Below the pieces are notes generated by a model. The model worked only from the letters and a program-made list of their open reading frames with translations. It ran no database searches and was not told the origin of the DNA. This document shows positions 46,791 to 55,971 of a stretch of DNA of 64,000 nt, piece by piece (position 1 is the stretch's first letter; each line of letters starts with the position of its first letter). The stretch spans positions 186,001-250,000 of the forward strand of contig CAVTJO010000011.1 of assembly GCA_963734955.1 (NCBI GenBank), written 5' to 3'. The DNA is from UBA11986 sp963734955 (lineage in GTDB: Bacteria > Bacteroidota > Ignavibacteria > UBA10030 > UBA6906). Both the position numbers and the translations under genes were made by a program.

Positions 46791-47095
46791 GATGCTCTCC
46801 TTTTTTGGAAAAGCGGCCTGTCTTTCCAGTACCACCAGAGCAGTTTCTCCGGCGATGGATTCGGAGTCGAGGCAAAATACACCGCGCAACGAAACACGTA
46901 GAGCAAGCACCGGTCCTGCACTACTCCCGCCTTCCGGTTTGCCCTGTCGTAGAGTTCCTCCGGATTACTTTCCTTCAAGTCCTTGATACCGGTAATGCCA
47001 ATACCCAATAGATCCCTCGCTATGGAAGGACCAACGCCGGGAATTTGCTGAAGCTCGTTGAGCTGCGCACTCCGTGTAATGTCCTGCGCCTGCAT
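46787..47095 (-). CDS. Cdd1-like helix-hairpin-helix protein
   Basis: 102 residues from ATG 47095, which has GGAGGAGAG upstream. LQQIPGVGPSIARDLLGIGI near 15-35 is a helix-hairpin-helix of the DNA-binding type. The following DLKESNPEELYDRANRKAG and the C-terminal LLYVFRCAVYFASTP with WWYWKDR fit the Cdd1 (pathogenicity locus) family, whose function is unknown. It is translated ahead of, and overlaps, the LexA-like repressor, and its promoter lies at 47178-47206. A role in DNA binding or repair under repressor control is inferred. Confidence 0.78.
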   Translation of the reverse strand: MQAQDITRSAQLNELQQIPGVGPSIARDLLGIGITGIKDLKESNPEELYDRANRKAGVVQDRCLLYVFRCAVYFASTPNPSPEKLLWWYWKDRPLFQKRRAS

Positions 47096-47138
47096 TTCTC
47101 TCCTCCGGTGGCTTGTGACAGATTTGTCAACTTTGGAC

Positions 47139-47167
47139 TTGACAACACGACATATATGTCGTACATT
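47139..47167 (+). promoter_or_regulatory. Sigma-70 promoter for the DUF72 gene
   Basis: TTGACA (47139-47144), a 17-base spacer and TACATT (47162-47167), about 65 bases before the DUF72 ATG. The spacer contains 15 of the 16 bases of the ACGACATATATGTCGT operator, so a bound repressor would cover the promoter. Confidence 0.6.
47147..47162. promoter_or_regulatory. Probable operator of the LexA-like repressor, 16-bp perfect palindrome
   Basis: ACGACATATATGTCGT is its own reverse complement. It fills the spacer of the plus-strand promoter and lies just after the expected start of the minus-strand promoter. Flanking half-site-like TGTCG recurs at 47167 and the TTGTCAA/TTGACAA inverted pair lies at 47124-47145. 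Confidence 0.7.
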
Positions 47168-47177
47168 GTCGGGAGCA

Positions 47178-47206
47178 AAGATATGCAATTAGACAGACTG
47201 TGTCAA
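47178..47206 (-). promoter_or_regulatory. Sigma-70 promoter for the cdd1-repressor operon
   Basis: On the minus strand TTGACA (47206-47201), a 17-base spacer and TATCTT (47183-47178). Transcription would start near 47171, placing the 16-bp palindrome in the first bases of the transcript. Confidence 0.65.
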
Positions 47207-47230
47207 GAACTTTTTTGAGTGGAGGGCAGA

Positions 47231-48148
47231 ATGAGAAAGCAGGCAACAACGTACAGCATCGGGATCGGGGGATGGGAACACGACGTGCTCAACGGTTGCT
47301 TCTACTCCTCCCAAGGTGCCGACTCCCTCGACAAGCTTTCCTACTACTCAAGGATGTTCGACACGGTGGAGGTCAGGGCAACATTCTGGGACGAATCATT
47401 GACAGAAGAGGATGCGCTAAGGTGGATTCAAGCCGTACGGGAGAACCGGCGCTTTTCGTTCAACGTGAAGCTGCATTCGTCATTCACGCACAAGAAGATC
47501 ATCAGACCGCACATCACCCGGAACGTACGAAGCCTGTTGCACGCACTGCTCAAAGCTGACCGGCTCGGGACACTGCTGATCCAGCTTCCATACTCATTCA
47601 CAAACACAAGTGCCAACCGCTTTCACCTCGAAAAACTCGCTCAGGTGTTTGCCGGATACCCGATGCATGTTGAATTCCGGCACAACTCGTGGAACCAGAC
47701 ATCGACGTGGGATCTCCTTTCGGAGCATGGTATATCAGTCGTGGGTGCCGACCTTCCGCATGTCAAACAGTTCATGCCCTACACGACGTCGCTCATGAAC
47801 GACCACGCGTATCTGAGGCTTCACGGGAGAAACGAAAAGGGCTGGCTCATCAACGGGTTCGATAGCCGCTACGACTATCTCTATAATGAGCGTGAGGTGC
47901 GGGAGATTGCCAGAAGGATTGCAGCGCTCTCACAGAAGAGCAGTCATATCACCATCATTTTCAACAATACGTCGGGTGGGAAGGCGGTAGCAAATGCGCT
48001 CCAACTGGCCTCATCGTTGCGCGACGGAAAGCATGTGCTCATCCCCGAACCAACTCTGAAAGCATTTCCGCATCTGCAAGAGGTCGCTGCAGTCGTGGAT
48101 ACTGAACAATCACTTCTTGGGAACGGCACATACAGGCAGGCAATGTAG
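47231..48148 (+). CDS. DUF72 (YecE-like) family protein
   Basis: 305 residues from ATG 47231, with GGAGG five bases upstream. DUF72 proteins are predicted TIM-barrel-fold proteins of unknown activity. Family features seen: IGIGGWEHDVLNGCFY at the N-terminus, YYSRMFDTVEVRATFW near 42, FSFNVKLHSSFTH near 78, HVEFRHNSWNQ near 146 and AYLRLHGRN near 195, ending with FNNTSGGKAVANALQL. It is divergent from the cdd1-repressor operon and shares its regulatory region, so damage-inducible expression is likely. It ends three bases before the stop of the opposing transporter gene. Confidence 0.85.
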   Translation: MRKQATTYSIGIGGWEHDVLNGCFYSSQGADSLDKLSYYSRMFDTVEVRATFWDESLTEEDALRWIQAVRENRRFSFNVKLHSSFTHKKIIRPHITRNVRSLLHALLKADRLGTLLIQLPYSFTNTSANRFHLEKLAQVFAGYPMHVEFRHNSWNQTSTWDLLSEHGISVVGADLPHVKQFMPYTTSLMNDHAYLRLHGRNEKGWLINGFDSRYDYLYNEREVREIARRIAALSQKSSHITIIFNNTSGGKAVANALQLASSLRDGKHVLIPEPTLKAFPHLQEVAAVVDTEQSLLGNGTYRQAM

Positions 48149-48151
48149 TGA

Positions 48152-49060
48152 TTACTTTCCCCGCTGAGCCCAGTACACGCCGCAGAGGACCATGAAACCC
48201 CCGGCAAATGTGAACACGTTCACCGTCTCATGAAGTATCGGCACCGCGAGCAGCGTTGTTGCAAGCGGCTCGACGTAGAGGAATGTGCCCGCCTTTGCCG
48301 CACCGATTGACGCGACCCCTTTCTGCCACCACCAGTTCGCAAGCCCCATCGCAACAATACCGAGGAACAACAGCGCAACCAGAGGCTCAGGCGGCAAGTG
48401 GACGAATCTGCTCCAATCCGAAGTGACCCCGACATACACGGTCATGACGACGGTTGCGGGGAGAAGAAATGCAAACGCCACGGCAATCGGATTGTGCGAC
48501 CTTGACATGTCCCGCCCCACTATGGTATAGATCGCCCAGGTATGTGCGGAGGCAAGCACGAGCCAATCCCCCGGACTCGCCAGCCAGCCCAACGAAGAGA
48601 AATCCCCGCGTGACATCAGGACAAGAATACCCGATGTCGCGATGACGACTCCTGCGATATCGTTGAGCCTTATTCGTTCTTTCAGGATAGAGTGAGAAAG
48701 GATGACCAGAATCAAAGGCGTCACAGAGATGATCCAGCCGGTGTTGGTAGCAGACGTGTACTGCATTCCGGTAATCTGAATGAGGAAGTGAAGCGTGAAG
48801 ACACCGGAGCCAATGAACAGTCTGCGCTTCTCCGGGAAAGTGAATTTCAGTTTGATGTTCTGCACTACCAGCATGCCGTACAACACCGGCATTGCAAGCA
48901 GGAGACGGAGCGCGAGAATTTCGGCTGGAGTCAGATACGCAAGGCAGATCTTCGTCGCAACAAATGTCGAACCCCATACGGTGACCGTAACGAGCAGGAG
49001 AACCCGCACAAACAGCGGGTGCCGTGTGTAGGTACTTTTCGAGAAGAGCGACGGCGTCAT
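48152..49060 (-). CDS. EamA/DMT-family transporter
   Basis: About 302 residues from ATG 49060, ten predicted helices in two EamA repeats. It begins RVLLLVTVTVWGSTFVATKI, with the WGSTF segment typical of the family, and the second repeat has WWWQKGVASIGAAKAGTFLYVEP. It probably exports a metabolite. The longer frame to 49243 overlaps marC and is rejected. Its ATG overlaps the marC stop by four bases, so it is co-translated with marC. It is only distantly similar to the other EamA protein at 25121. Confidence 0.88.
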   Translation of the reverse strand: MTPSLFSKSTYTRHPLFVRVLLLVTVTVWGSTFVATKICLAYLTPAEILALRLLLAMPVLYGMLVVQNIKLKFTFPEKRRLFIGSGVFTLHFLIQITGMQYTSATNTGWIISVTPLILVILSHSILKERIRLNDIAGVVIATSGILVLMSRGDFSSLGWLASPGDWLVLASAHTWAIYTIVGRDMSRSHNPIAVAFAFLLPATVVMTVYVGVTSDWSRFVHLPPEPLVALLFLGIVAMGLANWWWQKGVASIGAAKAGTFLYVEPLATTLLAVPILHETVNVFTFAGGFMVLCGVYWAQRGK

Positions 49061-49635
49061 CGCTGAAGCATGCCCATGATGCCACTCCGGATCATCATTA
49101 CGGCAATGCCGGCGAGAAAGAGAGCGGCTACTTTTGCCACGGCACGTGATCCCGCGTTGCCCATAACTCTCGCGATTGCACCAGCCTGGATGAAAACCAC
49201 AAGGACAATCAGCATGTTTGCAACAAGCGAGGCAACAGTCCAAAGATACCCGTATGCATCGACGAGGATGATGATGGTGGTGAGGGCCGCCGGACCCATG
49301 ATGAGAGGGATGCCAATGGGAACAACACCGACCGAGTCCTTTATGTCCCTTTTCTGTTCTTTCGAGAACAGAAGGTCATAGACTGCAAGCACAAGCAACA
49401 CAATTCCGCCTCCAACCCTGAAGTCACTCTCCGTAATCCCAAGAAATGAGAACAGCAGTTTGCCTGCCACCAGAAAGACGAGAGAGATGACGAACGCGGT
49501 GAGGGTTGCTTCCCAGGTGAGCTTTCGTTTCTGGCGATGTTCCATCCCGTCGGTGAGGGCAACAAAAAGGGGCAGCACCCCGAAGACGTCAATCGCAACA
49601 AAGAGAGGAATGAACGCGAGGAGGAATGTTGTCAA
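49057..49635 (-). CDS. MarC-family integral membrane protein
   Basis: 192 residues, six predicted helices. The N-terminus FLLAFIPLFVAIDVFGVLPLF and the central GIPLIMGPAALTTIIILVD are the characteristic MarC blocks (the FVAIDPIG-like and GPAAITT motifs). MarC proteins were once thought to act in multidrug resistance, but their true substrate is unsettled. It is the first gene of a two-gene operon with the EamA transporter. Confidence 0.9.
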   Translation of the reverse strand: MTTFLLAFIPLFVAIDVFGVLPLFVALTDGMEHRQKRKLTWEATLTAFVISLVFLVAGKLLFSFLGITESDFRVGGGIVLLVLAVYDLLFSKEQKRDIKDSVGVVPIGIPLIMGPAALTTIIILVDAYGYLWTVASLVANMLIVLVVFIQAGAIARVMGNAGSRAVAKVAALFLAGIAVMMIRSGIMGMLQR

Positions 49636-49728
49636 ATGTCATTCCGAACGAAAGCCCAAAAGGGCGGGTGAAAATATGGATACAGGCATGGAGGTTTAGA
49701 TCTGACAGGATTGAACATCCAAATAACC

Positions 49729-49758
49729 GTCACGTTGAGCGAAGTCGAAGCGTGTCAC
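49729..49758. repeat. Second copy of the TTCGACTTCGCTC-type inverted repeat
   Basis: GTCACG, then TTGAGCGAAGTCGAAG, then CGTGTCAC. The centre is the reverse complement of the core at 38266-38297. It lies in the 150-base gap between marC and the small hypothetical gene. Confidence 0.5.
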
Positions 49759-49786
49759 TTGCAGCATTTGACAGGATGTCAGCGTG

Positions 49787-50050
49787 CTAAACCGTGACGC
49801 CAAGCTGCTTCAGGTTTTCCTGGATTTTCTGGATTGCTTCATCTTCAGGGATCAGCAGGCGCGCTCCGGCCGATTTCACCGCGATCTCGAGAGGGTCGCG
49901 CTTGATTGTGAGCCAGCGCCATACGTTGTAGCCCAGGCGGTCCTGATCGTGCGGTTCAACGGTCGGAATGTTCTTCACGCTGGCGTAGGCAATTTTCTCA
50001 AGGGCCTGATCAGGTGCCGACTGGATGGATGATGGTGCTTTTGTAGTCAT
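49787..50050 (-). CDS. Small hypothetical protein (87 residues)
   Basis: From ATG 50050 (MTTKAPSSIQSAPDQAL) a soluble 87-residue protein follows. The central YNVWRWLTIKRDPLEIAVKSAG is well structured and the C-terminus is helical (EDEAIQKIQENLKQLGV). No clear ribosome binding site is seen and no family was recognised. It is transcribed towards the marC side, beyond the terminator of the T9SS gene, so it probably has its own promoter. Confidence 0.5.
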   Translation of the reverse strand: MTTKAPSSIQSAPDQALEKIAYASVKNIPTVEPHDQDRLGYNVWRWLTIKRDPLEIAVKSAGARLLIPEDEAIQKIQENLKQLGVTV

Positions 50051-50109
50051 CGTGTTTTCGTTTGAGTTCGTGGACAAATCGTGCGCACAATATACGGATT
50101 CACCCACAC

Positions 50110-50145
50110 AAAAAACACAGGGAGGTTCGTGAGAGCCTCCCTGTG
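50110..50145 (-). terminator. Rho-independent terminator after the T9SS BNR-type protein gene
   Basis: On the minus strand CACAGGGAGG, a ten-base loop and CCTCCCTGTG are followed by TTTTTT. It lies about 50 bases after the corrected stop at 50199, supporting that stop over the longer frame that would read through the hairpin to 50047. Confidence 0.85.
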
Positions 50146-50198
50146 ATGACCAACGTGAATCAGATTCTTCTCCGCCGGAGACGGATTAGAATCACATG

Positions 50199-53019
50199 TC
50201 ACTTCAGCAGCAGCATCTTCTTGAAGCTCGTGAACGATTGACTGCCGTTCGAGCGGCTTCGCCTCAAGGCGATAGAAGTACACACCACTGGAGACCGACT
50301 GACCAATGTTGTTCTTCCCGAGCCACACTGCTTGGTGTCCACCCGCAGTCTCAATCTCATCCTTCAGAAGTGCTACTTCCTGTCCGAGGAGATTATAGAT
50401 TCTCACCGTCACGTGCGCTGTCTGGGGCAGAGCATAGCGAATGTTGGTCGACGGGTTGAACGGGTTCGGATAGTTTTGCATCAGAGAGAACGTTGCAGGA
50501 ATCTCTGATGTGTTCCCTCCGGGCACGTCGGTCAGCGTCGTCGAGAAGGCAGCGATGCCACCGGCGCTCGTCACGGCCCAACCCGCTGCTACCTGGCCCT
50601 GTTGGACAAAGCTCAGCCCGACGTACGTTCCCGTCCCGACATACGAAGTTCCGAATGTCTGGCCGGCATCAGGACTTCTGTAGATGGTTGTGCCCCTCGC
50701 GTAGAAGAGATCGTTCGATCCAAAGCCTCCACAGGCAATGAGGAAGCCTGTACCGGAAGGTGTCACGGTAGTCCATGTTGCACCACCATCGGCAGAACGG
50801 GCAACAAAATTGCCTGAGCTTGTTGCAATGCCATAGTAGGCATTATTGAACCAGACATTGCTTGGTGCAGGAAACGGCGCAACACCGGTGTTCCATGTAA
50901 CGCCGCCATCGGTCGAGCGATAGATGCGGCCACCTGCAGTACTTGCAAACCAGAGATAGTTCGTGCCGACAGTCGAGAGGCAGTTCTGTGTGCCCGCCTC
51001 CGTTCCCACCTGGTTCGGCTCCGTTGTCATGCGTGCCCATGTCTCACCACCATCCGTGGTCTTTGCAACTGTCCACTTGCCGCCAACTGGATCACCGAGG
51101 GCGAAACCGACGGTGCTGCTTACCATCCTGATCCCGTCAATGAATCCTCCGGTTTGCGTGAACACCGTATCCCAGTTTGCGCCACCATCGGTCGTCCGGA
51201 AGATATACGTTGCTGCAGGAGACGTTGTGACAAATGCAGTGTTCGCATCAGTCGCATCGATGTTGTAGATATCGGCCGTACCAATGTGGCCTCCGCCAAC
51301 TCCGGTCCACGTTGTGCCGCCATTGGTAGTCCGACGAACCACGCCACCTAAACCTGCTGCCCATGCAACTGAGGGGCTCACCGCCTTCACAGAGTACAAA
51401 TACGTGGTGATGCCGGATGTTTGCGATGCCCAGTTGTAGTTTGTGGTTTGTTCAAGCCTCACCGAGGCTCGCATGATCATGTCCTGAATATCTGCCGACC
51501 GATACTGGGCCCACCCATTGGTGTATTCCCATGTGCGAAGGGAAATGGGAACTGTCGTTTCGTATCCAAAGTACATATCTCCAGTGGCAGCCACGAAAAA
51601 CCGTCCGCTGGAAATCCTCACGCTATCACTTCTGAAGTCAATACCCATCAGTGTGTTCAAAACAGCCGTTACAGTCCGCGACGCCAGAATAGCGCCCGGT
51701 GAACCAGTTGAACCATCAAGAATCATCACTGTCATGGGTTGCACATTGATGGTGGACCCTACCTGGACGAACACGGACTCTACACGCACCGGGTAGACTG
51801 GCAAGTCGATTGCAACACCAAACCCTCCTCCTCCCAGCCAACCGATCGATCCAGATACTGTCCCGTTTTCGTATTGTATCCGCGTCGACTGACCCAGCGC
51901 AAATGATGCTGACGCTAGCTCTGTGGTCTTGCTGTTGTTTCCAGGCCCAACATCCCCAGGCACCGTGACATTAAAGAGAGCGGTATAAGTTCCCGCCACT
52001 GCTGGCGTAAAGATGCGAGGGAACACCACTGTCACCTGTTCACCGGAGGCCAATGATGGAACAACGACGGTATCAAAGGCGGAAGGTTGTCCAGAACGGG
52101 TTATCGCATAGCGCACAGGCGCATTTGTGAGTGCAACAGTCCCAAAGTTCTTCACGACGGCCTTCACCGTATCGGCAAAGCCCGTGCGAAATATCCTGGC
52201 CAGATTTCCTGAATTGAATCCACCGACAATGCCTGCGTCGGTTATGGAGAGTCCGGTATTCACGGTCCTTTTGATTTTTATGGCAAGTCCGCTGTCGGGC
52301 ATGAGGGCATGAGGAGGGGTTGTGGAATAGGTATAGCTGAGACCAATCTGCCCCGTCTGATTCTGCCAGCCGATACACAGGTTGACGTTGTTTGTTGAAT
52401 TGTACCGTCCCTGCTGCACTCCGTACTGATACGTGATGGAGGTATCAGCCTTGTTGAGGATGACCTGGAACGTATGCTTGAGATTCGGATTTGCTACCTG
52501 TTGCCATTCAGTAACGTTGATGAAGCTAACAACAAGTGAATCCGCTCCGTTTGTCCAGTAGTAACACCGTGGGTTGGAAGCCGTGACGGTAAAGTCAAGA
52601 TCACCCACACAGATTGCCAACAGGTCCTTCGGAACCGTCGCACCAGTGTTCGGTAGTGCGACAAACGGTGAGGCAAAGTTGGCAGGACTGGAAAAGTTGA
52701 CAAACCCGTTCGACCCTATGTAGAACGATGCAACTGAATACCAGTAGAATGGGAATGAAAACTGCATTGGGATGGGGCCAACATAGTTATCATCTCCAAG
52801 ACCGGAGACAAGAGTTCCCCGAGTGGAGATATCGACCCAATTGAAGGTAGGTCCACCCAGATCAGTGCTCCTGACCCAGGTGTATCCCCAGGCATCTGGC
52901 GCGCTCGTGTCAGGGTTCATCGGAACGGGGCTCTGGTATCTCTTCCCGTTCGTTGCCCCCAACAATAATACGGGCACCAGGCATACAAGGAACAACAGAC
53001 CAGTAACTTTGCGCATCAT
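50199..53019 (-). CDS. Secreted BNR/sialidase-like repeat protein with T9SS sorting domain, frameshifted near its end
   Basis: About 939 residues after correction. GGAGG precedes ATG 53019 and a signal peptide (TGLLFLVCLVPVLLLGA). The N-terminal part is a beta-rich domain with FYWYSVASFYIGSNGFVNF, followed by CARDB-like segments. From about residue 590 come repeated RTTNGGTTW, RTTDGGANWD, KTTDGGETW, RSTDGGVTWN and RSADGGATW units, the BNR/photosystem-stability-like propeller blades. The end is a T9SS type A domain (QNYPNPFNPSTNIRYALP). Removing one T from the TT at 50238-50239 restores the ending SFTSFKKMLLLK and the stop at 50199, followed by a terminator. Function unknown; surface or extracellular location inferred. 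Confidence 0.82.
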
Positions 53020-53123
53020 GGTTCCCTCCGTTGTGTAGGTTGGTAATTCATGAGTTATCGTTGAGTTGTGGTGTGCAGTAGCCAAATGATAGTAATTGGT
53101 ACTGCGAAAAGCAACAGAATGCA

Positions 53124-53172
53124 AAAACATTGCGACCCCTCCCCGCCCTTCGGCCTGAATGCAGAAGGGGTC
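53124..53172 (-). terminator. Probable terminator after the Omp28-like gene
   Basis: GACCCCT (minus strand, from 53172) pairs with AGGGGTC near 53141-53135, with a GC-rich inner part, then GCAATGTTTTT. It lies 16 bases after the stop codon and before the downstream T9SS gene. Confidence 0.5.
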
Positions 53173-53188
53173 CCAAATGTGCAATCCG

Positions 53189-54273
53189 TTATTTCAGCAA
53201 CATCATCTTACGAGTTTCGGAAAAGCTGCCGGCATTCATCTTGTACATGTACATCCCGCTTGGAACTTCCTTCCCGACGTTGTCCCTTCCATCCCAGGCA
53301 ACCTGGTACACGCCTGCACCTTTTTCCTCCGACACGAGGTCCCGCACTTCCTGACCGAGAAGATTGTACACCTTGATGGCAACGAAGGACTGGTTCCTTA
53401 CTGCATAGTCAATCATCGTCGTCGGGTTGAAGGGGTTGGGATAGTTTTGGGAGACTGGCAAATACCGTTGGGATGCCGTTCACCGGTTCCCCGACTCCGG
53501 TCAAAGTCGCCACATCGGCATACTCCGCATTCTGCACCTTCTTGTCGGTGTTGTTCTGAACGAACACAATAACGCGGCAATTCTCAGGGATCCAGGCGGC
53601 ATTCATAGAGATGGTCATGGGAACATTGACTGTCTGTCCCTGAGAAATGGTGATGGGTGAGCCGTTCGCATCGGGATACATTCCTCGGTGAACATATTCA
53701 TGGGTGAATGGAACGTATCCTCCAGGTGAGTTTTGTGGTTGTGAAATCCCTGATTCCACAACTGCCCATTGAACGCGCCAGGTCGAGGAATTCACAGTTT
53801 GCTCGGCAGTGATCGCCGCATTCATGTTGAGCGTCGTCCCATTACGGCTTCCCGTCAAAGTAATGCTGATTGGACTGAAGTCCAGCCACCTCCCGTCGAT
53901 CGCCCCGGGCCAACCTGTGTAGTTCGATGTTCCATCTATAAACCCATCAATATACGCCCTTGGCACATAGCCATTGGCCCCTATATTGTTGTAGTATGTC
54001 ATGCGAGCTTGCACCGGCGCAGTGTTTGCCAGATACATGGGATCGTTTCCCGGTGCGGGCCACCAGACGTGGTATGCCAGTGTAACGACGCTTGTATTCC
54101 CGCCGTAGTTTGGAAGCCACTGCTGGAAGTAATACACATCGGGTGCATAGCAGGGCGAGCATGTTGTGCTTGTGCATACCTCCACGAGCACCTTGCGAGC
54201 TGCGGCGCTGCCTATGTGATGGAATGCGATGAGCATCCCCCAGAGCAGCCAAAAACAGTGACAGCTTCTTCAT
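53189..54273 (-). CDS. Omp28-related outer-membrane protein with thioredoxin-like cysteines and T9SS tail, two frameshifts
   Basis: Reconstructed as about 360 residues from ATG 54273 (GGAGGAGG upstream). The signal peptide MKKLSLFLAALG continues into MLIAFHH only if one C is removed from the CCCCC at 54237-54241. VLVEVCTSTTCSPCYAPDVYY then gives the thioredoxin-like CxxxxCxxC region of the Omp28 family, followed by YNNIGANGYVPRAYIDG and a beta-sandwich part. A second break at the AAA of 53460-53462, cured by removing one A, leads into the T9SS type A domain (SQNYPNPFNPTTMIDYAV to RKMMLLK). It is the last gene after tlpA and DUF6029 on the same strand. A redox role at the cell surface is inferred. 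Confidence 0.8.
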
Positions 54274-54307
54274 TGTTGCCTCCTCCGTGAATTGTTGAAC
54301 TTGCGAA

Positions 54308-55960
54308 CTACAGGTAACTTGTGATACTTGCGCGTACTCCCAAGAACGGATTCACAATCCGGCAAACCCCGTTAGCACACACCTGGCCTCCCCGATCGCC
54401 ACCAACTGTCAACGTCACGAGGCTGCTGCCGCTCAACTTGTAAGAAGTGTCAATTGCGGTCCAATCCCTTCGCTGATCCAGGGTGCCAAAATCCGATGTG
54501 AACTCATACCGTACCGTAATGGCAAATGCAGGCGAATTTGCCAGACCCAGAGAAAGAAGGTGATTGTAGTACCTTGCGTTCGCGGGGTTTGCATCTTCGT
54601 ACACCCATTGGCGCTCCGAAGTGAATTTCAAAACCAGACCAGCGCCAATCGAATACTGTATCGCAAATGGAATCGCAGTCGAACGCGTCGACTTGATCGT
54701 TGTATGAGGATGCCCAGGTTGAATTATCACTTCATCTGCCAGGTCCTCTGATCGTCGATCCAAACCGATGAGAATGTAGTTATTTCCCCCTTCGTCCAGG
54801 AAGTACTGGAGGTCACCATACCCTTCCCAAAAGGGGGAATATTTTGCCGCAAAACTCGGCAGCCACGAAGTGTTCCTCGCTCTCGAGCCATACTGGATGT
54901 AATAGACTCCAGGAACATAACGGTCCGGCACCACACTGGTCGAGTCAAAGCTGTAATGTCGACTGGAAGCCGAGAAATTCAAGCTCCCCGTGAGGTGTTC
55001 AAAAACCGTATAGAATACATCCACCTGGTATCCGACCTCATCACTAAAGTCGATGACATGGGGATATCTCGAAAGCAGTGTGAATGTGTGTTCTTTGTAA
55101 ACAGTTGGAGCATTCTGAAATGCAAACGCCCGTTTGGCGTTTCCTTTTCTCTCCCGGTCGTTGGGGCCAGGCGGCGTTATGCCGAATCGGTAATCCTTGT
55201 ATTCAAATGAAATCCCAAATGACTCCTCCGAATACGAGAGTGATCCATAGAATGCCGTCCCGATGTGTGTCCCGAGAGTATCATTGTACACTGTCGTTCT
55301 CTTCTCAGCATATGATGCATAGGCATCAACACCGCCAATGCTCAGCTTGCCGAAATACTCTGGAATATCGAATTCCGCATTGTCTATCTTCCCACCAAAA
55401 GGGGTCTTTCCGGAAACAATATTGAATCCAATTGAAAAGAATCTGTACGGATTCAACTCAACCGAGCCAGCTCGAATCCGATAATCCTCCACGCGACTCA
55501 CATCAAGGATGTCAAGATAATGAATATCCCCGGCAGTGAAGCCAAATTTCACCATGCGCGTCTTGTACTCCATCTTTACGCCATCAAGTCCCGTATCGAA
55601 ACCAAGAGCACGGTTTTCAAATAGATTAAGTGCCAGACCCCGACCGTACAACGTAAAGGAGTTTCCCGCACGAATGTACAAATCATCTTTCGTGAATTCC
55701 AGGTACCGCTTCTTCACACCTGTAAAATCGACGCCGAACTCAGGCGGCGCGTCAAACAACAACCTGAATCCTATCAAGAAATCCGAAATCGTGATTTTCG
55801 TTTCAGTCAGATTCTCGAAATAGTCACGCCGTTGAGCAAATGTACTGACTCGCTCCTCTCCGTTCCCATACCGGAGAAGATTGCTGGCCGAAACTTGTAT
55901 ATTGTTCTGTGCGAGAAGGGAAGTCGGTGGCAACACAAGAAGCAATAGCAAATATCTCAA
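54308..55960 (-). CDS. DUF6029-family protein, predicted outer-membrane beta-barrel
   Basis: 550 residues with a TTG start preceded by GGGGAG and a signal peptide (LLLLLVLPPTSLLAQ). The rest alternates short amphipathic strands rich in aromatics and ends with RASITSYL, as in beta-barrel proteins. Blocks such as LYIRAGNSFTLYGRGLALN and GFDTGLDGVKMEY match the DUF6029 family of Bacteroidota and Ignavibacteria, whose function is unknown. It begins 11 bases after the tlpA-like stop and ends 34 bases before the Omp28-like gene. The consistent grouping suggests a shared envelope process. Confidence 0.78.
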   Translation of the reverse strand: MRYLLLLLVLPPTSLLAQNNIQVSASNLLRYGNGEERVSTFAQRRDYFENLTETKITISDFLIGFRLLFDAPPEFGVDFTGVKKRYLEFTKDDLYIRAGNSFTLYGRGLALNLFENRALGFDTGLDGVKMEYKTRMVKFGFTAGDIHYLDILDVSRVEDYRIRAGSVELNPYRFFSIGFNIVSGKTPFGGKIDNAEFDIPEYFGKLSIGGVDAYASYAEKRTTVYNDTLGTHIGTAFYGSLSYSEESFGISFEYKDYRFGITPPGPNDRERKGNAKRAFAFQNAPTVYKEHTFTLLSRYPHVIDFSDEVGYQVDVFYTVFEHLTGSLNFSASSRHYSFDSTSVVPDRYVPGVYYIQYGSRARNTSWLPSFAAKYSPFWEGYGDLQYFLDEGGNNYILIGLDRRSEDLADEVIIQPGHPHTTIKSTRSTAIPFAIQYSIGAGLVLKFTSERQWVYEDANPANARYYNHLLSLGLANSPAFAITVRYEFTSDFGTLDQRRDWTAIDTSYKLSGSSLVTLTVGGDRGGQVCANGVCRIVNPFLGVRASITSYL

Positions 55961-55971
55961 TAGTGACTCCC

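Noticed and set aside
47096..47188. Longer start for the Cdd1-like gene
   Set aside because: That start would lie at the -10 promoter hexamer, whereas ATG 47095 has a strong GGAGGAGAG site.
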